From the NCBI RefSeq assembly GCF_029227915.1, contig NC_079881.1, forward strand, positions 27,009,501 through 27,073,500: a stretch of DNA of 64,000 bases, given 5' to 3'. Positions 34,801 to 47,270 of this stretch are shown piece after piece. The DNA is from Hydractinia symbiolongicarpus. Its lineage: Eukaryota; Cnidaria; Hydrozoa; Anthoathecata; Hydractiniidae. A program made the translations under genes and the position numbers. The notes beneath the pieces are model-generated. The model was not told where the DNA came from. It saw nothing but the letters and a program-made list of their open reading frames with translations, and ran no database searches. Each line of letters starts with the position of its first letter. The first letter of the stretch is position 1.

Positions 34801-36736
34801 TTGTATACTTTTGACTATACGGGCCAAGCCCGGGATTTACGGGAAATCGCGGGTTTTCGTTTGCCGGCGATTAAACTTCTTTTATTCAGCTTCTTATCAA
34901 AAATGAAAACATTTTTGAAAACTACAAGTCTCATGGGCTTTAGTGGTGAAATAATAATTTAAAAAATCGTTCGGGAAATGAGTTTTCTCCCTGGGTATTT
35001 TCTTTGTATACCTTTGACTATACGGGCCGAGTTTGAGATTTACGGGAAATCGCAGGTTTTCTTTTGCCGGCGATTAAACTTCTTTTATTCAGCGTCTCAT
35101 AAAAAATGAAAACAAGTTTTAAAACTACAAGTCTCATGCGTTTTAGTGGTGAAAAAATAATTTAAGAAATCGTTCGGAAAATGAGTTTACTCCCTTGGTA
35201 CTTTCTTTGTATACTTTTGACTATACGGGCCAAGCCCGTGATTTACGGAAAATCGCGGGTTTTCGTTTGCCGGCAATTAAACTTCTTTTATTCAGCTTCT
35301 TATCAAAAATGAAAACATTTTTGAAAACTACAAGTCTCATGGGCTTTAGTGGTGAAATAATAATTTAAAAAATCGTTCGGGAAATGAGTTTTCTCCCTGG
35401 GTATTTTCTTTGTATACCTTTGACTATACGGGCCGAGTTTGAGATTTACGGGAAATCGCAGGTTTTCGTTTGCCGGCGATTAAACTTCTTTTATTCAGCG
35501 TCTCATAAAAAATGAAAACAAGTTTTAAAACTACAAGTCTCATGCGTTTTAGTGGTGAAAAAATAATTTAAAAAATCGTTCGGAAAATGAGTTTACTCCC
35601 TTGGTACTTTCTTTGTATACTTTTGACTATACGGGCCAAGCCCGGGATTTACGGGAAGTCGCGGCTTTTCGTTTGCCGGCGGTTAAACTTCTTTTATTCA
35701 GCTTCTTATCAAAAATGAAAACATTTTTGAAAACTACAAGTCTCATGGGCTTTAGTGGTGAAATAATAATTTGAAAAATTGTTCGGGAAATGAGTTTACT
35801 CCCTGGGAATTTTCTTTGTATACCTTTGACTATACGGGCCGAGTCTGGGATTTACGGGAAATCGCATGTTTTCGTTTGCCGGCGATTAAACTTCTTTCAT
35901 TCAGCGTCTCGTGAAAAATGAAAACATTTTTGAAAACAACAAGTCTCATTCGTTCTAATGGTGCAGAAATAAGTTGAAAAATCGTTCGGAAAATCAGTTT
36001 ACTCCTTGGGTACTTTCTTTATATACATTCAACTATACGGGCCAAGCCCGGGATTTACGGGAAATCGCGGATTTTCGCTTGCCGGCGATTAAACTTCTTT
36101 TATTAAGCGTCTCATCAAAAATGAAAACAAGTTTTAAACCTACAAGTCTCATGCGTTTTAGTGGTGACAAAATAATTTAAAAAATCGTTCGGAAAATGGG
36201 TTTACTCCCTGGGTACTTTCTTTGTATACTTTTGACTATACGGGCCAAGCCCGGGATTTACGGGAAATCGCGGGTTTTCGTTTGCCGGCGATTAAACTTC
36301 TTTTATTCAGCTTCTTATCAAAAATGAAAACATTTTTGAAAACTACAAGTCTCATGGGCTTTAGTGGTGAAATAATAATTTAAAAAATCGTTCGGGAAAT
36401 GAGTTTTCTCCCTGGGTATTTTCTTTGTATACCTTTGACTATACGGGCCGAGTTTGAGATTTACGGGAAATCGCAGGTTTTCGTTTGCCGGCGATTAAAC
36501 TTCTTTTATTCAGCGTCTCATAAAAATGAAAACAAGTTTTAAAACTACAAGTCTCATGCGTTTTAGTGGTGAAAAAATAATTTAAAAAATCGTTCGGAAA
36601 ATGAGTTTACTCCCTTGGTACTTTCTTTGTATACTTTTGACTATACGGGCCAAGCCCGGGATTTACGGGAAGTCGCGGCTTTTCATTTGCCGGCGGTTAA
36701 ACTTCTTTTATTCAGCTTCTTATCAAAAATGAAAAC
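30649..36736. repeat. Tandem duplication, 2 x 3044 bp (15 monomers)
   Basis: Copies are about 30649-33692 and 33693-36736. E monomers at 31511/34555 and 32932/35976 are exactly 3044 bp apart. The junction near 33690 joins an A left part to a D right part (TTTTTTTAAACTACAAG, TTTCATTCGTTCTGG) within the right arm of the dyad. Few differences are visible between the copies, for example CTTCTTTTC at about 32254 for CTTCTTATC. Confidence 0.88.
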
Positions 36737-36989
36737 ATTTTTGAAAACTACAAGTCTCATGGGCTTTAGTGGTGAAATAATAATTTAAAAAATTGTTCGG
36801 GAAATGAGTTTACTCCCTGGGTATTTTTTTTGTATACCTTTGACTATACGGGCCGAGTCTGGGATTTACGGGAAATCGCATGTTTTCGTTTGCCGGCGAT
36901 TAAACTTCTTTCATTCAGCGTCTCGTGAAAAATGAAAACATTTTTGAAAACAACAAGTCTCATTCGTTCTAATGGTGCAGAAATAAGTT

Positions 36990-38205
36990 GAAAAATCGTT
37001 CGGGAAATCAGTTTACTCCTTGGGTACTTTCTTTATATACATTTAACTATACGGGCCAAGCCCGGGATTTACGGGAAATCGCGGGTTTTCGCTTGCCGGC
37101 GATTAAACTTCTTTTATTCAGCGTCTCATCAAAAATGAAAACAAGTTTGAAAACTACAAGTCTCATGCGTTTTAGTGGTGAAAAAATAATATGAAAAATC
37201 GTTCGGGAAATGAGTTTACTCCCTGGGTACTTTCTTTGTATACTTTTGACTATACGAGCCAAGCCCGGGATTTACAGGAAATGGCGGGTTTTCGTTTGCC
37301 GGCGATTAAACTTCTTTTAATCAGCGTCTCATCAAAAATGAAAACATTTTTGAAAACTACAAGTCTCATGGGCTTTAGTGGTTAAATAATAATTCAAAAA
37401 ATCGTTCGGGAAATGAGTTTACTCCCTGGGTACTTTTTAGTATACTTTTGACTTTACAGGCTGAGTCCAGGATTTACGGGAAATCGCAGGTTTTCGTTTG
37501 CCGGCGATTAAACTTTTTTTATTCAGCGTCTCATCAAAAATGAAAACATTTTTGAAAACTACAAGTCTCATGCGTTTTAGTGGTGAAAAAATAATTTAAA
37601 AAATCGTTCGGAAAATGAGTTTACTCCCTGGGTACTTTCTTTGTATACTTTTGACTATACGGGCCGAGTCCGGGGTTTACGGGAAATGGCGGGTTTTCGT
37701 TTGCCGGAGATTAAATTCCTTTTATTCAGCGTCTCATCAAAAATGAAAACATTTTTAAAAACTACAAGTCACATGGGCTTTAGTGGTGAAATAATAATTT
37801 AAAAAATAGTTCGGAAAATGAGTTTACTCCCTGGGTACTTTCTTTGTATGCCTTTGTCTATACGGGCCGAGTCTGGGATTTACAGGAAATCGCAGGTTTT
37901 CGTTTGCCGGCGATTAAACTTCTTTTATTCAGCGTCTCATAAAAATGAAAACATTTTTGAAAACTACAAGTCTCATGCGATTTAGTGGTGAAAAGATAAT
38001 TTAAAAAATCGTTCTGGAAATGAGTTTACTCACAGGGTACTTTCTTTATATACATTCAACTATACGGGCCAAGCCCGGGATTCACGGGAAATCGCGGGAT
38101 TCCGTTTGCCGGCGATTAAACTTCTTATATTCAGCGTCTCATCAAAAATGAAAACAAGTTTTAAAACTACAAGTCTCATGCGTTTTAGTGGTGAAAAAAT
38201 AATTT
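36990..38205. repeat. E-L-K-I-J-M block, copy of 41251-42466
   Basis: Offset 4261 bp (21 monomers) from 41251-42466. Members are E, L with CGAGCCAAGCCC, K, I with GGAGATTAAATTCC, J with AAGTCACATGGG and CCTTTGTCTATACG, and M. The boundary after E reads AATAATATGAAAAATCG here but AATAATATAAAAAATCG in the later copies. The lost stop opens a second short frame (37191-37385). No gene is implied. Confidence 0.86.
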
Positions 38206-41200
38206 AAAAAATCGTTCGGAAAATCAGTTTACTCCCTTGGTACTTTCTTTGTATACTTTTGACTATACGGGCCAAGCCCGGGATTTACGGGAAATCGCGG
38301 GTTTTCGCTTGCCGGCGATTAAACTTCTTTTATTCAGCGTCTCATCAAAAATGAAAACAAGTTTTAAACCTACAAGTCTCATGCGTTTTAGTGGTGAAAA
38401 AATAATTTAAAAAATTGTTCGGAAAATGGGTTTACTCCCTGGGTACTTTCTTTGTATACTTTTGACTATACGGGCCAAGCCCGGGATTTACGGGAAATCG
38501 CGGGTTTTCGTTTGCCGGCGATTAAACTTCTTTTATTCAGCTTCTTATCAAAAATGAAAACATTTTTGAAAACTACAAGTCTCATGGGCTTTAGTGGTGA
38601 AATAATAATTTAAAAAATCGTTCGGGAAATGAGTTTTCTCCCTGGGTATTTTCTTTGTATACCTTTGACTATACGGGCCGAGTTTGAGATTTACGGGAAA
38701 TCGCAGGTTTTCGTTTGCCGGCGATTAAACTTCTTTTATTCAGCGTCTCATAAAAAATGAAAACAAGTTTTAAAACTACAAGTCTCATGCGTTTTAGTGG
38801 TGAAAAAATAATTTAAAAAATCGTTCTGAAAATGAGTTTACTCCCTTGGTACTTTCTTTGTATACTTTTGACTATACGGGCCAAGCCCGGGATTTACGGG
38901 AAGTCGCGGCTTTTCGTTTGCCGGCGGTTAAACTTCTTTTATTCAGCTTCTTATCAAAAATGAAAACATTTTTGAAAACTACAAGTCTCATGGGCTTTAG
39001 TGGTGAAATAATAATTTAAAAAATTGTTCGGGAAATGAGTTTACTCCCTGGGAATTTTCTTTGTATACCTTTGACTATACGGGCCGAGTCTGGGATTTAC
39101 GGGAAATCGCATGTTTTCGTTTGCCGGCGATTAAACTTCTTTCATTCAGCGTCTCGTGAAAAATGAAAACATTTTTGAAAACAACAAGTCTCATTCGTTC
39201 TAATGGTGCAGAAATAAGTTGAAAAATCGTTCGGAAAATCAGTTTACTCCTTGGGTACTTTCTTTATATACATTCAACTATACGGACCAAGCCCGGGATT
39301 TACGGGAAATCGCGGGTTTTCGCTTGCCGGCGATTAAACTTCTTTTATTCAGCGTCTCATCAAAAATGAAAACAAGTTTTAAACCTACAAGTCTCATGCG
39401 TTTTAGTGGTGACAAAATAATTTAAAAAATCGTTCGGAAAATGGGTTTACTCCCTGGGTACTTTCTTTGTATACTTTTGACTATACGGGCCAAGCCCGGG
39501 ATTTACGGGAAATCGCGGGTTTTCGTTTGCCGGCGATTAAACTTCTTTTATTCAGCTTCTTATCAAAAATGAAAACATTTTTGAAAACTACAAGTCTCAT
39601 GGGCTTTAGTGGTGAAATAATAATTTAAAAAATCGTTCGGGAAATGAGTTTTCTCCCTGGGTATTTTCTTTGTATACCTTTGACTATACGGGCCGAGTTT
39701 GAGATTTACGGGAAATCGCAGGTTTTCGTTTGCCGGCGATTAAACTTCTTTTATTCAGCGTCTCATAAAAAATGAAAACAAGTTTTAAAACTACAAGTCT
39801 CATGCGTTTTAGTGGTGAAAAAATAATTTAAAAAATCGTTCGGAAAATGAGTTTACTCCCTTGGTACTTTCTTTGTATACTTTTGACTATACGGGCCAAG
39901 CCCGGGATTTACGGGAAGTCGCGGCTTTTCGTTTGCCGGCGGTTAAACTTCTTTTATTCAGCTTCTTATCAAAAATGAAAACATTTTTGAAAACTACAAG
40001 TCTCATGGGCTTTAGTGGTGAAATAATAATTTAAAAAATTGTTCGGGAAATGAGTTTACTCCCAGGGTATTTTCTTTGTATACCTTTGACTATACGGGCC
40101 GAGTCTGGGATTTACGGGAAATCGCATGTTTTCGTTTGCCGGCGATTAAACTTCTTTCATTCAGCGTCTCGTGAAAAATGAAAACATTTTTGAAAACAAC
40201 AAGTCTCATTCGTTCTAATGGTGCAGAAATAAGTTGAAAAATCGTTCGGAAAATCAGTTTACTCCTTGGGTACTTTCTTTATATACATTCAACTATACGG
40301 ACCAAGCCCGGGATTTACGGGAAATCACGGGTTTTCGCTTGCCGGCGATTAAACTTCTTTTATTCAGCGTCTCATCAAAAATGAAAACAAGTTTTAAACC
40401 TACAAGTCTCATGCGTTTTAGTGGTGACAAAATAATTTAAAAAATCGTTCGGAAAATGGGTTTACTCCCTGGGTACTTTCTTTGTATACTTTTGACTATA
40501 CGGGCCAAGCCCGGGATTTACGGGAAATCGCGGGTTTTCGTTTGCCGGCGATTAAACTTCTTTTATTCAGCTTCTTATCAAAAATGAAAACATTTTTGAA
40601 AACTACAAGTCTCATGGGCTTTAGTGGTGAAATAATAATTTAAAAAATCGTTCGGGAAATGAGTTTTCTACCTGGGTATTTTCTTTGTATACCTTTGACT
40701 ATACGGGCCGAGTTTGAGATTTACGGGAAATCGCAGGTTTTCGTTTGCCGGCGATTAAACTTCTTTTATTCAGCGTCTCATAAAAAATGAAAAAAAGTTT
40801 TAAAACTACAAGTCTCATGCGTTTTAGTGGTGAAAAAATAATTTAAAAAATCGTTCGGAAAATGACTTTACTCCCTTGGTACTTTCTTTGTATACTTTTG
40901 ACTATACGGGCCAAGCCCGGGATTTACGGGAAGTCGCGGCTTTTCGTTTGCCGGCGGTTAAACTTCCTTTATTCAGCTTCTTATCAAAAATGAAAACATT
41001 TTTGAAAACTACAAGTCTCATGGGCTTTAGTGGTGAAATAATAATTTAAAAAATTGTTCGGGAAATGAGTTTACTCCCTGGGTATTTTCTTTGTATACCT
41101 TTGACTATACGGGCCGAGTCTGGGATTTACGGGAAATCGCATGTTTTCGTTTGCCGGCGATTAAACTTCTTTCATTCAGCGTCTCGTGAAAAATGAAAAC

Positions 41201-41250
41201 ATTTTTGAAAACAACAAGTCTCATTCGTTCTAATGGTGCAGAAATAAGTT
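38206..41250. repeat. 5-monomer repeat, 3 x 1015 bp
   Basis: Units start at 38206, 39221 and 40236. A related unit lies at 35976-36989. The order is E (TTTTAAACCTACAAG), A (AATGGGTTTACTCCC), B (GAGTTTTCTCCC), A (GGGAAGTCGCGGC) and B with a D-like tail (CGCATGTTTTCG, GTCTCGTGAAAAATG, GAAAACAACAAG). The first unit has a recombined left end (TTTACTCCCTTGG). The units differ by isolated bases, for example AAATCACGGG at about 40325. Confidence 0.9.
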
Positions 41251-44200
41251 GAAAAATCGTTCGGGAAATCAGTTTACTCCTTGGGTACTTTCTTTATATA
41301 CATTTAACTATACGGGCCAAGCCCGGGATTTACGGGAAATCGCGGGTTTTCGCTTGCCGGCGATTAAACTTCTTTTATTCAGCGTCTCATCAAAAATGAA
41401 AACAAGTTTGAAAACTACAAGTCTCATGCGTTTTAGTGGTGAAAAAATAATATAAAAAATCGTTCGGGAAATGAGTTTACTCCCTGGGTACTTTCTTTGT
41501 ATACTTTTGACTATACGAGCCAAGCCCGGGATTTACAGGAAATGGCGGGTTTTCGTTTGCCGGCGATTAAACTTCTTTTAATCAGCGTCTCATCAAAAAT
41601 GAAAACATTTTTGAAAACTACAAGTCTCATGGGCTTTAGTGGTTAAATAATAATTCAAAAAATCGTTCGGGAAATGAGTTTACTCCCTGGGTACTTTTTA
41701 GTATACTTTTGACTTTACAGGCTGAGTCCGGGATTTACGGGAAATCGCAGGTTTTCGTTTGCCGGCGATTAAACTTTTTTTATTCAGCGTCTCATCAAAA
41801 ATGAAAACATTTTTGAAAACTACAAGTCTCATGCGTTTTAGTGGTGAAAAAATAATTTAAAAAATCGTTCGGAAAATGAGTTTACTCCCTGGGTACTTTC
41901 TTTGTATACTTTTGACTATACGGGCCGAGTCCGGGGTTTACGGGAAATGGCGGGTTTTCGTTTGCCGGAGATTAAATTCCTTTTATTCAGCGTCTCATCA
42001 AAAATGAAAACATTTTTAAAAACTACAAGTCACATGGGCTTTAGTGGTGAAATAATAATTTAAAAAATAGTTCGGAAAATGAGTTTACTCCCTGGGTACT
42101 TTCTTTGTATACCTTTGTCTATACGGGCCGAGTCTGGGATTTACAGAAAATCGCAGGTTTTCGTTTGCCGGCGATTAAACTTCTTTTATTCAGCGTCTCA
42201 TAAAAATGAAAACATTTTTGAAAACTACAAGTCTCATGCGATTTAGTGGTGAAAAGATAATTTAAAAAATCGTTCTGGAAATGAGTTTACTCACAGGGTA
42301 CTTTCTTTATATACATTCAACTATACGGGCCAAGCCCGGGATTTACGGGAAATCGCGGGATTCCGTTTGCCGGCGATTAAACTTCTTTTATTCAGCGTCT
42401 CATCAAAAATGAAAACAAGTTTTAAAACTACAAGTCTCATGCGTTTTAGTGGTGAAAAAATAATTTAAAAAATCGTTCGGAAAATCAGTTTACTCCCTGG
42501 GTACTTTCTTTGTATACTTTTGACTATACGGGCCAAGACCGGGATTTACTGGAAATCGCGGGTTTTCGTTTGCCGGCGATTAAACTTCTTTTATTCAGCT
42601 TCTTATCAAAAATGAAAACATTTTTGAAAACTACAAGTCTCATGGGCTTTAGTGGTGAAATAATAATTTAAAAAATCGTTCGGGAAATGAGTTTACTCCC
42701 TGGGTATTTTCTTTGTATACCTTTGACTATACGGGCCGAGTCTAGGATTTACGGGAAATCGCAGGTTTTCGTTTGCGGGCGATTAAACTTCTTTTATTCA
42801 GCGTCTTATAAAAAATGAAAAGATTTTTAAAAACTACAAGTCTTATGCGATTTAGTGGTGAAAAGATATTTTAAAAAATCGTTCTGGAAATGAGTTTACT
42901 CACAGGGTACTTTCTTTGTATACATTCGACTATACGGGACAAGCCCGGGATTTACGGGAAATCGCGGGTTTTCGTTTGCCGGCGATTAAACCTCTTTCAT
43001 TAAGCGTCTCATTAAAAATGAAAACATTTTTAAAAACTACAAGACTCATTCGTTCTAATGGTGCAGAAATAAGTTGAAAAATCGTTCAGGAAATCAGTTT
43101 ACTTCTTGGGTACTTTCTTTATATACATTCAACTATACGGGCCAAGCCCGGCATTTACGGGAAATCGCGGGTTTTCGTTTGCCGGCGATTAAACTTCTTT
43201 TATTCAGCGTCTCATCAAAAATGAAAACATTTTTGAAAACTACAAGTCTCATTCGTTCTAATGGTGCAGAAATAAGTTGAAAAATCGTTCGGGAAATCAG
43301 TTTACTCCTTGGGTACTTTCTTTATATACATTTAACTATACGGGCCAAGCCCGGGATTTACGGGAAATCGCGGGTTTTCGCTTGCCGGCGATTAAACTTC
43401 TTTTATTCAGCGTCTCATCAAAAATGAAAACAAGTTTGAAAACTACAAGTCTCATGCGTTTTAGTGGTGAAAAAATAATATAAAAAATCGTTCGGGAAAT
43501 GAGTTTACTCCCTGGGTACTTTCTTTGTATACTTTTGACTATACGAGCCAAGCCCGGGATTTACAGGAAATGGCGGGTTTTCGTTTGCCGGCGATTAAAC
43601 TTCTTTTAATCAGCGTCTCATCAAAAATGAAAACATTTTTGAAAACTACAAGTCTCATGGGCTTTAGTGGTTAAATAATAATTCAAAAAATCGTTCGGGA
43701 AATGAGTTTACTCCCTGGGTACTTTTTAGTATACTTTTGACTTTACAGGCTGAGTCCGGGATTTACGGGAAATCGCAGGTTTTCGTTTGCCGGCGATTAA
43801 ACTTTTTTTATTCAGCGTCTCATCAAAAATGAAAACATTTTTGAAAACTACAAGTCTCATGCGTTTTAGTGGTGAAAAAATAATTTAAAAAATCGTTCGG
43901 AAAATGAGTTTACTCCCTGGGTACTTTCTTTGTATACTTTTGACTATACGGGCCGAGTCCGGGGTTTACGGGAAATGGCGGGTTTTCGTTTGCCGGAGAT
44001 TAAATTCCTTTTATTCAGCGTCTCATCAAAAATGAAAACATTTTTAAAAACTACAAGTCACATGGGCTTTAGTGGTGAAATAATAATTTAAAAAATAGTT
44101 CGGAAAATGAGTTTACTCCCTGGGTACTTTCTTTGTATACCTTTGTCTATACGGGCCGAGTCTGGGATTTACAGGAAATCGCAGGTTTTCGTTTGCCGGC

Positions 44201-46320
44201 GATTAAACTTCTTTTATTCAGCGTCTCATCAAAAATGAAAACATTTTTGAAAACAACAAGTCTCATTCGTTCTAATGGTGCAGAAATAAGTTGAAAAATC
44301 GTTCGGGAAATCAGTTTACTCCTTGGGTACGTTCTTTATATACATTTAACTATACGGGCCAAGCCCGGGATTTACGGGAAATTGCGGGTTTTCGCTTGCC
44401 GGCGATTAAACTTCTTTTATTCAGCGTCTCATCAAAAATGAAAACAAGTTTGAAAACTACAAGTCTCATGCGTTTTAGTGGTGAAAAAATAATATAAAAA
44501 ATCGTTCGGGAAATGAGTTTACTCCCTGGGTACTTTCTTTGTATACTTTTGACTATACGAGCCAAGCCCGGGATTTACAGGAAATGGCGGGTTTTCGTTT
44601 GCCGGCGATTAAACTTCTTTTAATCAGCGTCTCATCAAAAATGAAAACATTTTTGAAAACTACAAGTCTCATGGGCTTTAGTGGTTAAATAATAATTCAA
44701 AAAATCGTTCGGGAAATGAGTTTACTCCCTGGGTACTTTTTAGTATACTTTTGACTTTACAGGCTGAGTCCGGGATTTACGGGAAATCGCAGGTTTTCGT
44801 TTGCCGGCGATTAAACTTTTTTTATTCAGCGTCTCATCAAAAATGAAAACATTTTTGAAAACTACAAGTCTCATGCGTTTTAGTGGTGAAAAAATAATTT
44901 AAAAAATCGTTCGGAAAATGAGTTTACTCCCTGGGTACTTTCTTTGTATACTTTTGACTATACGGGCCGAGTCCGGGGTTTACGGGAAATGGCGGGTTTT
45001 CGTTTGCCGGAGATTAAATTCCTTTTATTCAGCGTCTCATCAAAAATGAAAACATTTTTAAAAACTACAAGTCACATGGGCTTTAGTGGTGAAATAATAA
45101 TTTAAAAAATAGTTCGGAAAATGAGTTTACTCCCTGGGTACTTTCTTTGTATACCTTTGTCTATACGGGCCGAGTCTGGGATTTACAGGAAATCGCAGGT
45201 TTTCGTTTGCCGGCGATTAAACTTCTTTTATTCAGCGTCTCATAAAAATGAAAACATTTTTGAAAACTACAAGTCTCATGCGATTTAGTGGTGAAAAGAT
45301 AATTTAAAAAATCGTTCTGGAAATGAGTTTACTCACAGGGTACTTTCTTTATATACATTCAACTATACGGGCCAAGCCCGGGATTTACGGGAAATCGCGG
45401 GATTCCGTTTGCCGGCGATTAAACTTCTTTTATTCAGCGTCTCATCAAAAATGAAAACAAGTTTTAAAACTACAAGTCTCATGCGTTTTAGTGGTGAAAA
45501 AATAATTTAAAAAATCGTTCGGAAAATCAGTTTACTCCCTGGGTACTTTCTTTGTATACTTTTGACTATACGGGCCAAGACCGGGATTTACGGGAAATCG
45601 CGGGTTTTCGTTTGCCGGCGATTAAACTTCTTTTATTCAGCTTCTTATCAAAAATGAAAACATTTTTGAAAACTACAAGTCTCATGGGCTTTAGTGGTGA
45701 AATAATAATTTAAAAAATCGTTCGGGAAATGAGTTTACTCCCTGGGTATTTTCTTTGTATACCTTTGACTATACGGGCCGAGTCTAGGATTTACGGGAAA
45801 TCGCAGGTTTTCGTTTGCAGGCGATTAAACTTCTTTTATTCAGCGTCTTATAAAAAATGAAAAGATTTTTAAAAACTACAAATCTTATGCGATTTAGTGG
45901 TGAAAAGATAATTTAAAAAATCGTTCTGGAAATGAGTTTACTCACAGGGTACTTTCTTTGTATACATTCGACTATACGGGACAAGCCCGGGATTTACGGG
46001 AAATCGCGGGTTTTCGTTTGCCGGCGATTAAACCTCTTTCATTAAGCGTCTCATTAAAAATGAAAACATTTTTAAAAACTACAAGACTCATTCGTTCTAA
46101 TGGTGCAGAAATAAGTTGAAAAATCGTTCAGGAAATCAGTTTACTTCTTGGGTACTTTCTTTATATACATTCAACTATACGGGCCAAGCCCGGCATTTAC
46201 GGGAAATCGCGGGTTTTCGTTTGCCGGCGATTAAACTTCTTTTATTCAGCGTCTCATCAAAAATGAAAACATTTTTGAAAACTACAAGTCTCATTCGTTC
46301 TAATGGTGCAGAAATAAGTT
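41251..46320. repeat. 10-, 5- and 10-monomer repeat series
   Basis: The full unit E-L-K-I-J-M-A-B-D-E (2028 bp) occupies 41251-43278 and 44293-46320. Between them, 43279-44292 holds only E-L-K-I-J (about 1014 bp). The truncation ends in the dyad segment near 44240, where a J left part joins a GAAAACAACAAG tail. Private words include CGAGCCAAGCCC, GGAGATTAAATTCC, AAGACTCATTCG and GCCCGGCATTTACGG. Confidence 0.9.
42264..42466 (+). repeat. Family M reference monomer, 203 bp
   Basis: M looks like a fusion of the left end of D (CTGGAAATGAG, CTCACAGGGTAC) with the E body (TTTATATACATTCAAC, GGCCAAGCCCGGG). Its private word is CGCGGGATTCCGTTTGCC. The right part has AACAAGTTTTAAAAC. Copies sit near 38.0, 42.26, 45.3, 47.5, 48.55 and 50.8 kb, and its right part recurs at 53.3 kb. 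It first appears at 38 kb, so it is a later hybrid family. Confidence 0.85.
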
Positions 46321-46479
46321 GAAAAATCGTTCGGGAAATCAGTTTACTCCTTGGGTACTTTCTTTATATACATTTAACTATACGGGCCAAGCCCGGGATT
46401 TACGGGAAATCGCGGGTTTTCGCTTGCCGGCGATTAAACTTCTTTTATTCAGCGTCTCATCAAAAATGAAAACAAGTTT

Positions 46480-47270
46480 GAAAACTAAAAGTCTCATGGG
46501 CTTTAGTGGTGAAATAAAAATTTAAAAAATCATTCGGGAAATAAGTTTACTCCCTGGGTATTTTCTTTGTATACCTTTGACTATACGGGCCGAGTCTGGG
46601 ATTTACGGGAAATCGCAGGTTTTCGTTTGCCGGCGATTAAACTTCTTTTATTCAGCGTCTCATCAAAAATGAAAACAAGTTTGAAAACTACAAGTCTCAT
46701 GCGTTTTAGTGGTGAAAAAATAATTTAAAAAATCGTTCGGAAAATGAGTTTACTCCCTGGGTACTTTCTTTGTATACTTTTGACTATACGGGCCAAGCCC
46801 GGGATTTACGGGAAATCGCGGGTTTCCGTTTGCCGGCGATTAAACTTCTTTTATTCAGCTTCTTATCAAAAATGAAAACATTTTTGAAAACTAAAAGTCT
46901 CATGGGCTTTAGTGGTGAAATAATAATTTAAAAAATCGTTCGGGAAATGAGTTTACTCCCTGGGTATTTTCTTTGTATACCTTTGACTATACGGGCCGAG
47001 TCTGGGATTTACGGGAAATCGCAGGTTTTCGTTTGCCGGCGATTAAACTTCTTTTATTCAGCGTCTCATAAAAAATGAAAACATTTTTGAAAACTACAAG
47101 TCTCATGCGATTCAGTAGTGAAAGATAACTTAAAAAATCGTTCTGGAAATGAGTTTACTCACAGGGTACTTTCTTTGTATGCATTCGACTATACGGGACA
47201 AGCCCGGGATTTACGAGAAATCGCGGGTTTTCGTTTGCCGGCGATTAAACCTCTTTCATTAAGCGTCTCA
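46480..47270. repeat. Patch resembling 3.48-4.27 kb
   Basis: This stretch carries words otherwise confined to the first 13 kb: AACTAAAAGTCTC, GGGAAATAAGTTTACTCC, GTTTCCGTTTGCC, GATTCAGTAGTGAAAGATAAC, GTATGCATTCGAC and TTACGAGAAATCGCGGG. Its order B-A-B-D equals 3524-4334. The offset is about 43.0 kb (212 monomers). Both edges lie in the dyad segment: an E left part before AACTAAAAG, and a switch to AAGTCACATGGG at about 47290. Confidence 0.85.

Larger units (their letters stand above)
25831..36989. repeat. Region 3: nested large duplications
   Basis: Here D-E-A-B cassettes return and are interleaved with region 2 cassettes up to about 30.4 kb; then only A, B, D and E types remain. The three overlapping duplications of 2028, 2637 and 3044 bp account for most of the block. 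Local words are TTTCATTCGTTCTGGTGG, GGGCGGAGTTTGTG, GCCGAGTTTGAG and GAGTTTTCTCCC. Confidence 0.84.
36990..47131. repeat. Region 4: mixed cassettes joined into 10-mers
   Basis: Region 2 members (I, J, K, L) and region 1/3 members (A, B, D, E) are joined in fixed order, with the new hybrid M. The 5-mer block at 38206-41250 interrupts two copies of E-L-K-I-J-M. The end of the block (from about 46480) is a patch resembling 3.5-4.3 kb. Confidence 0.84.
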
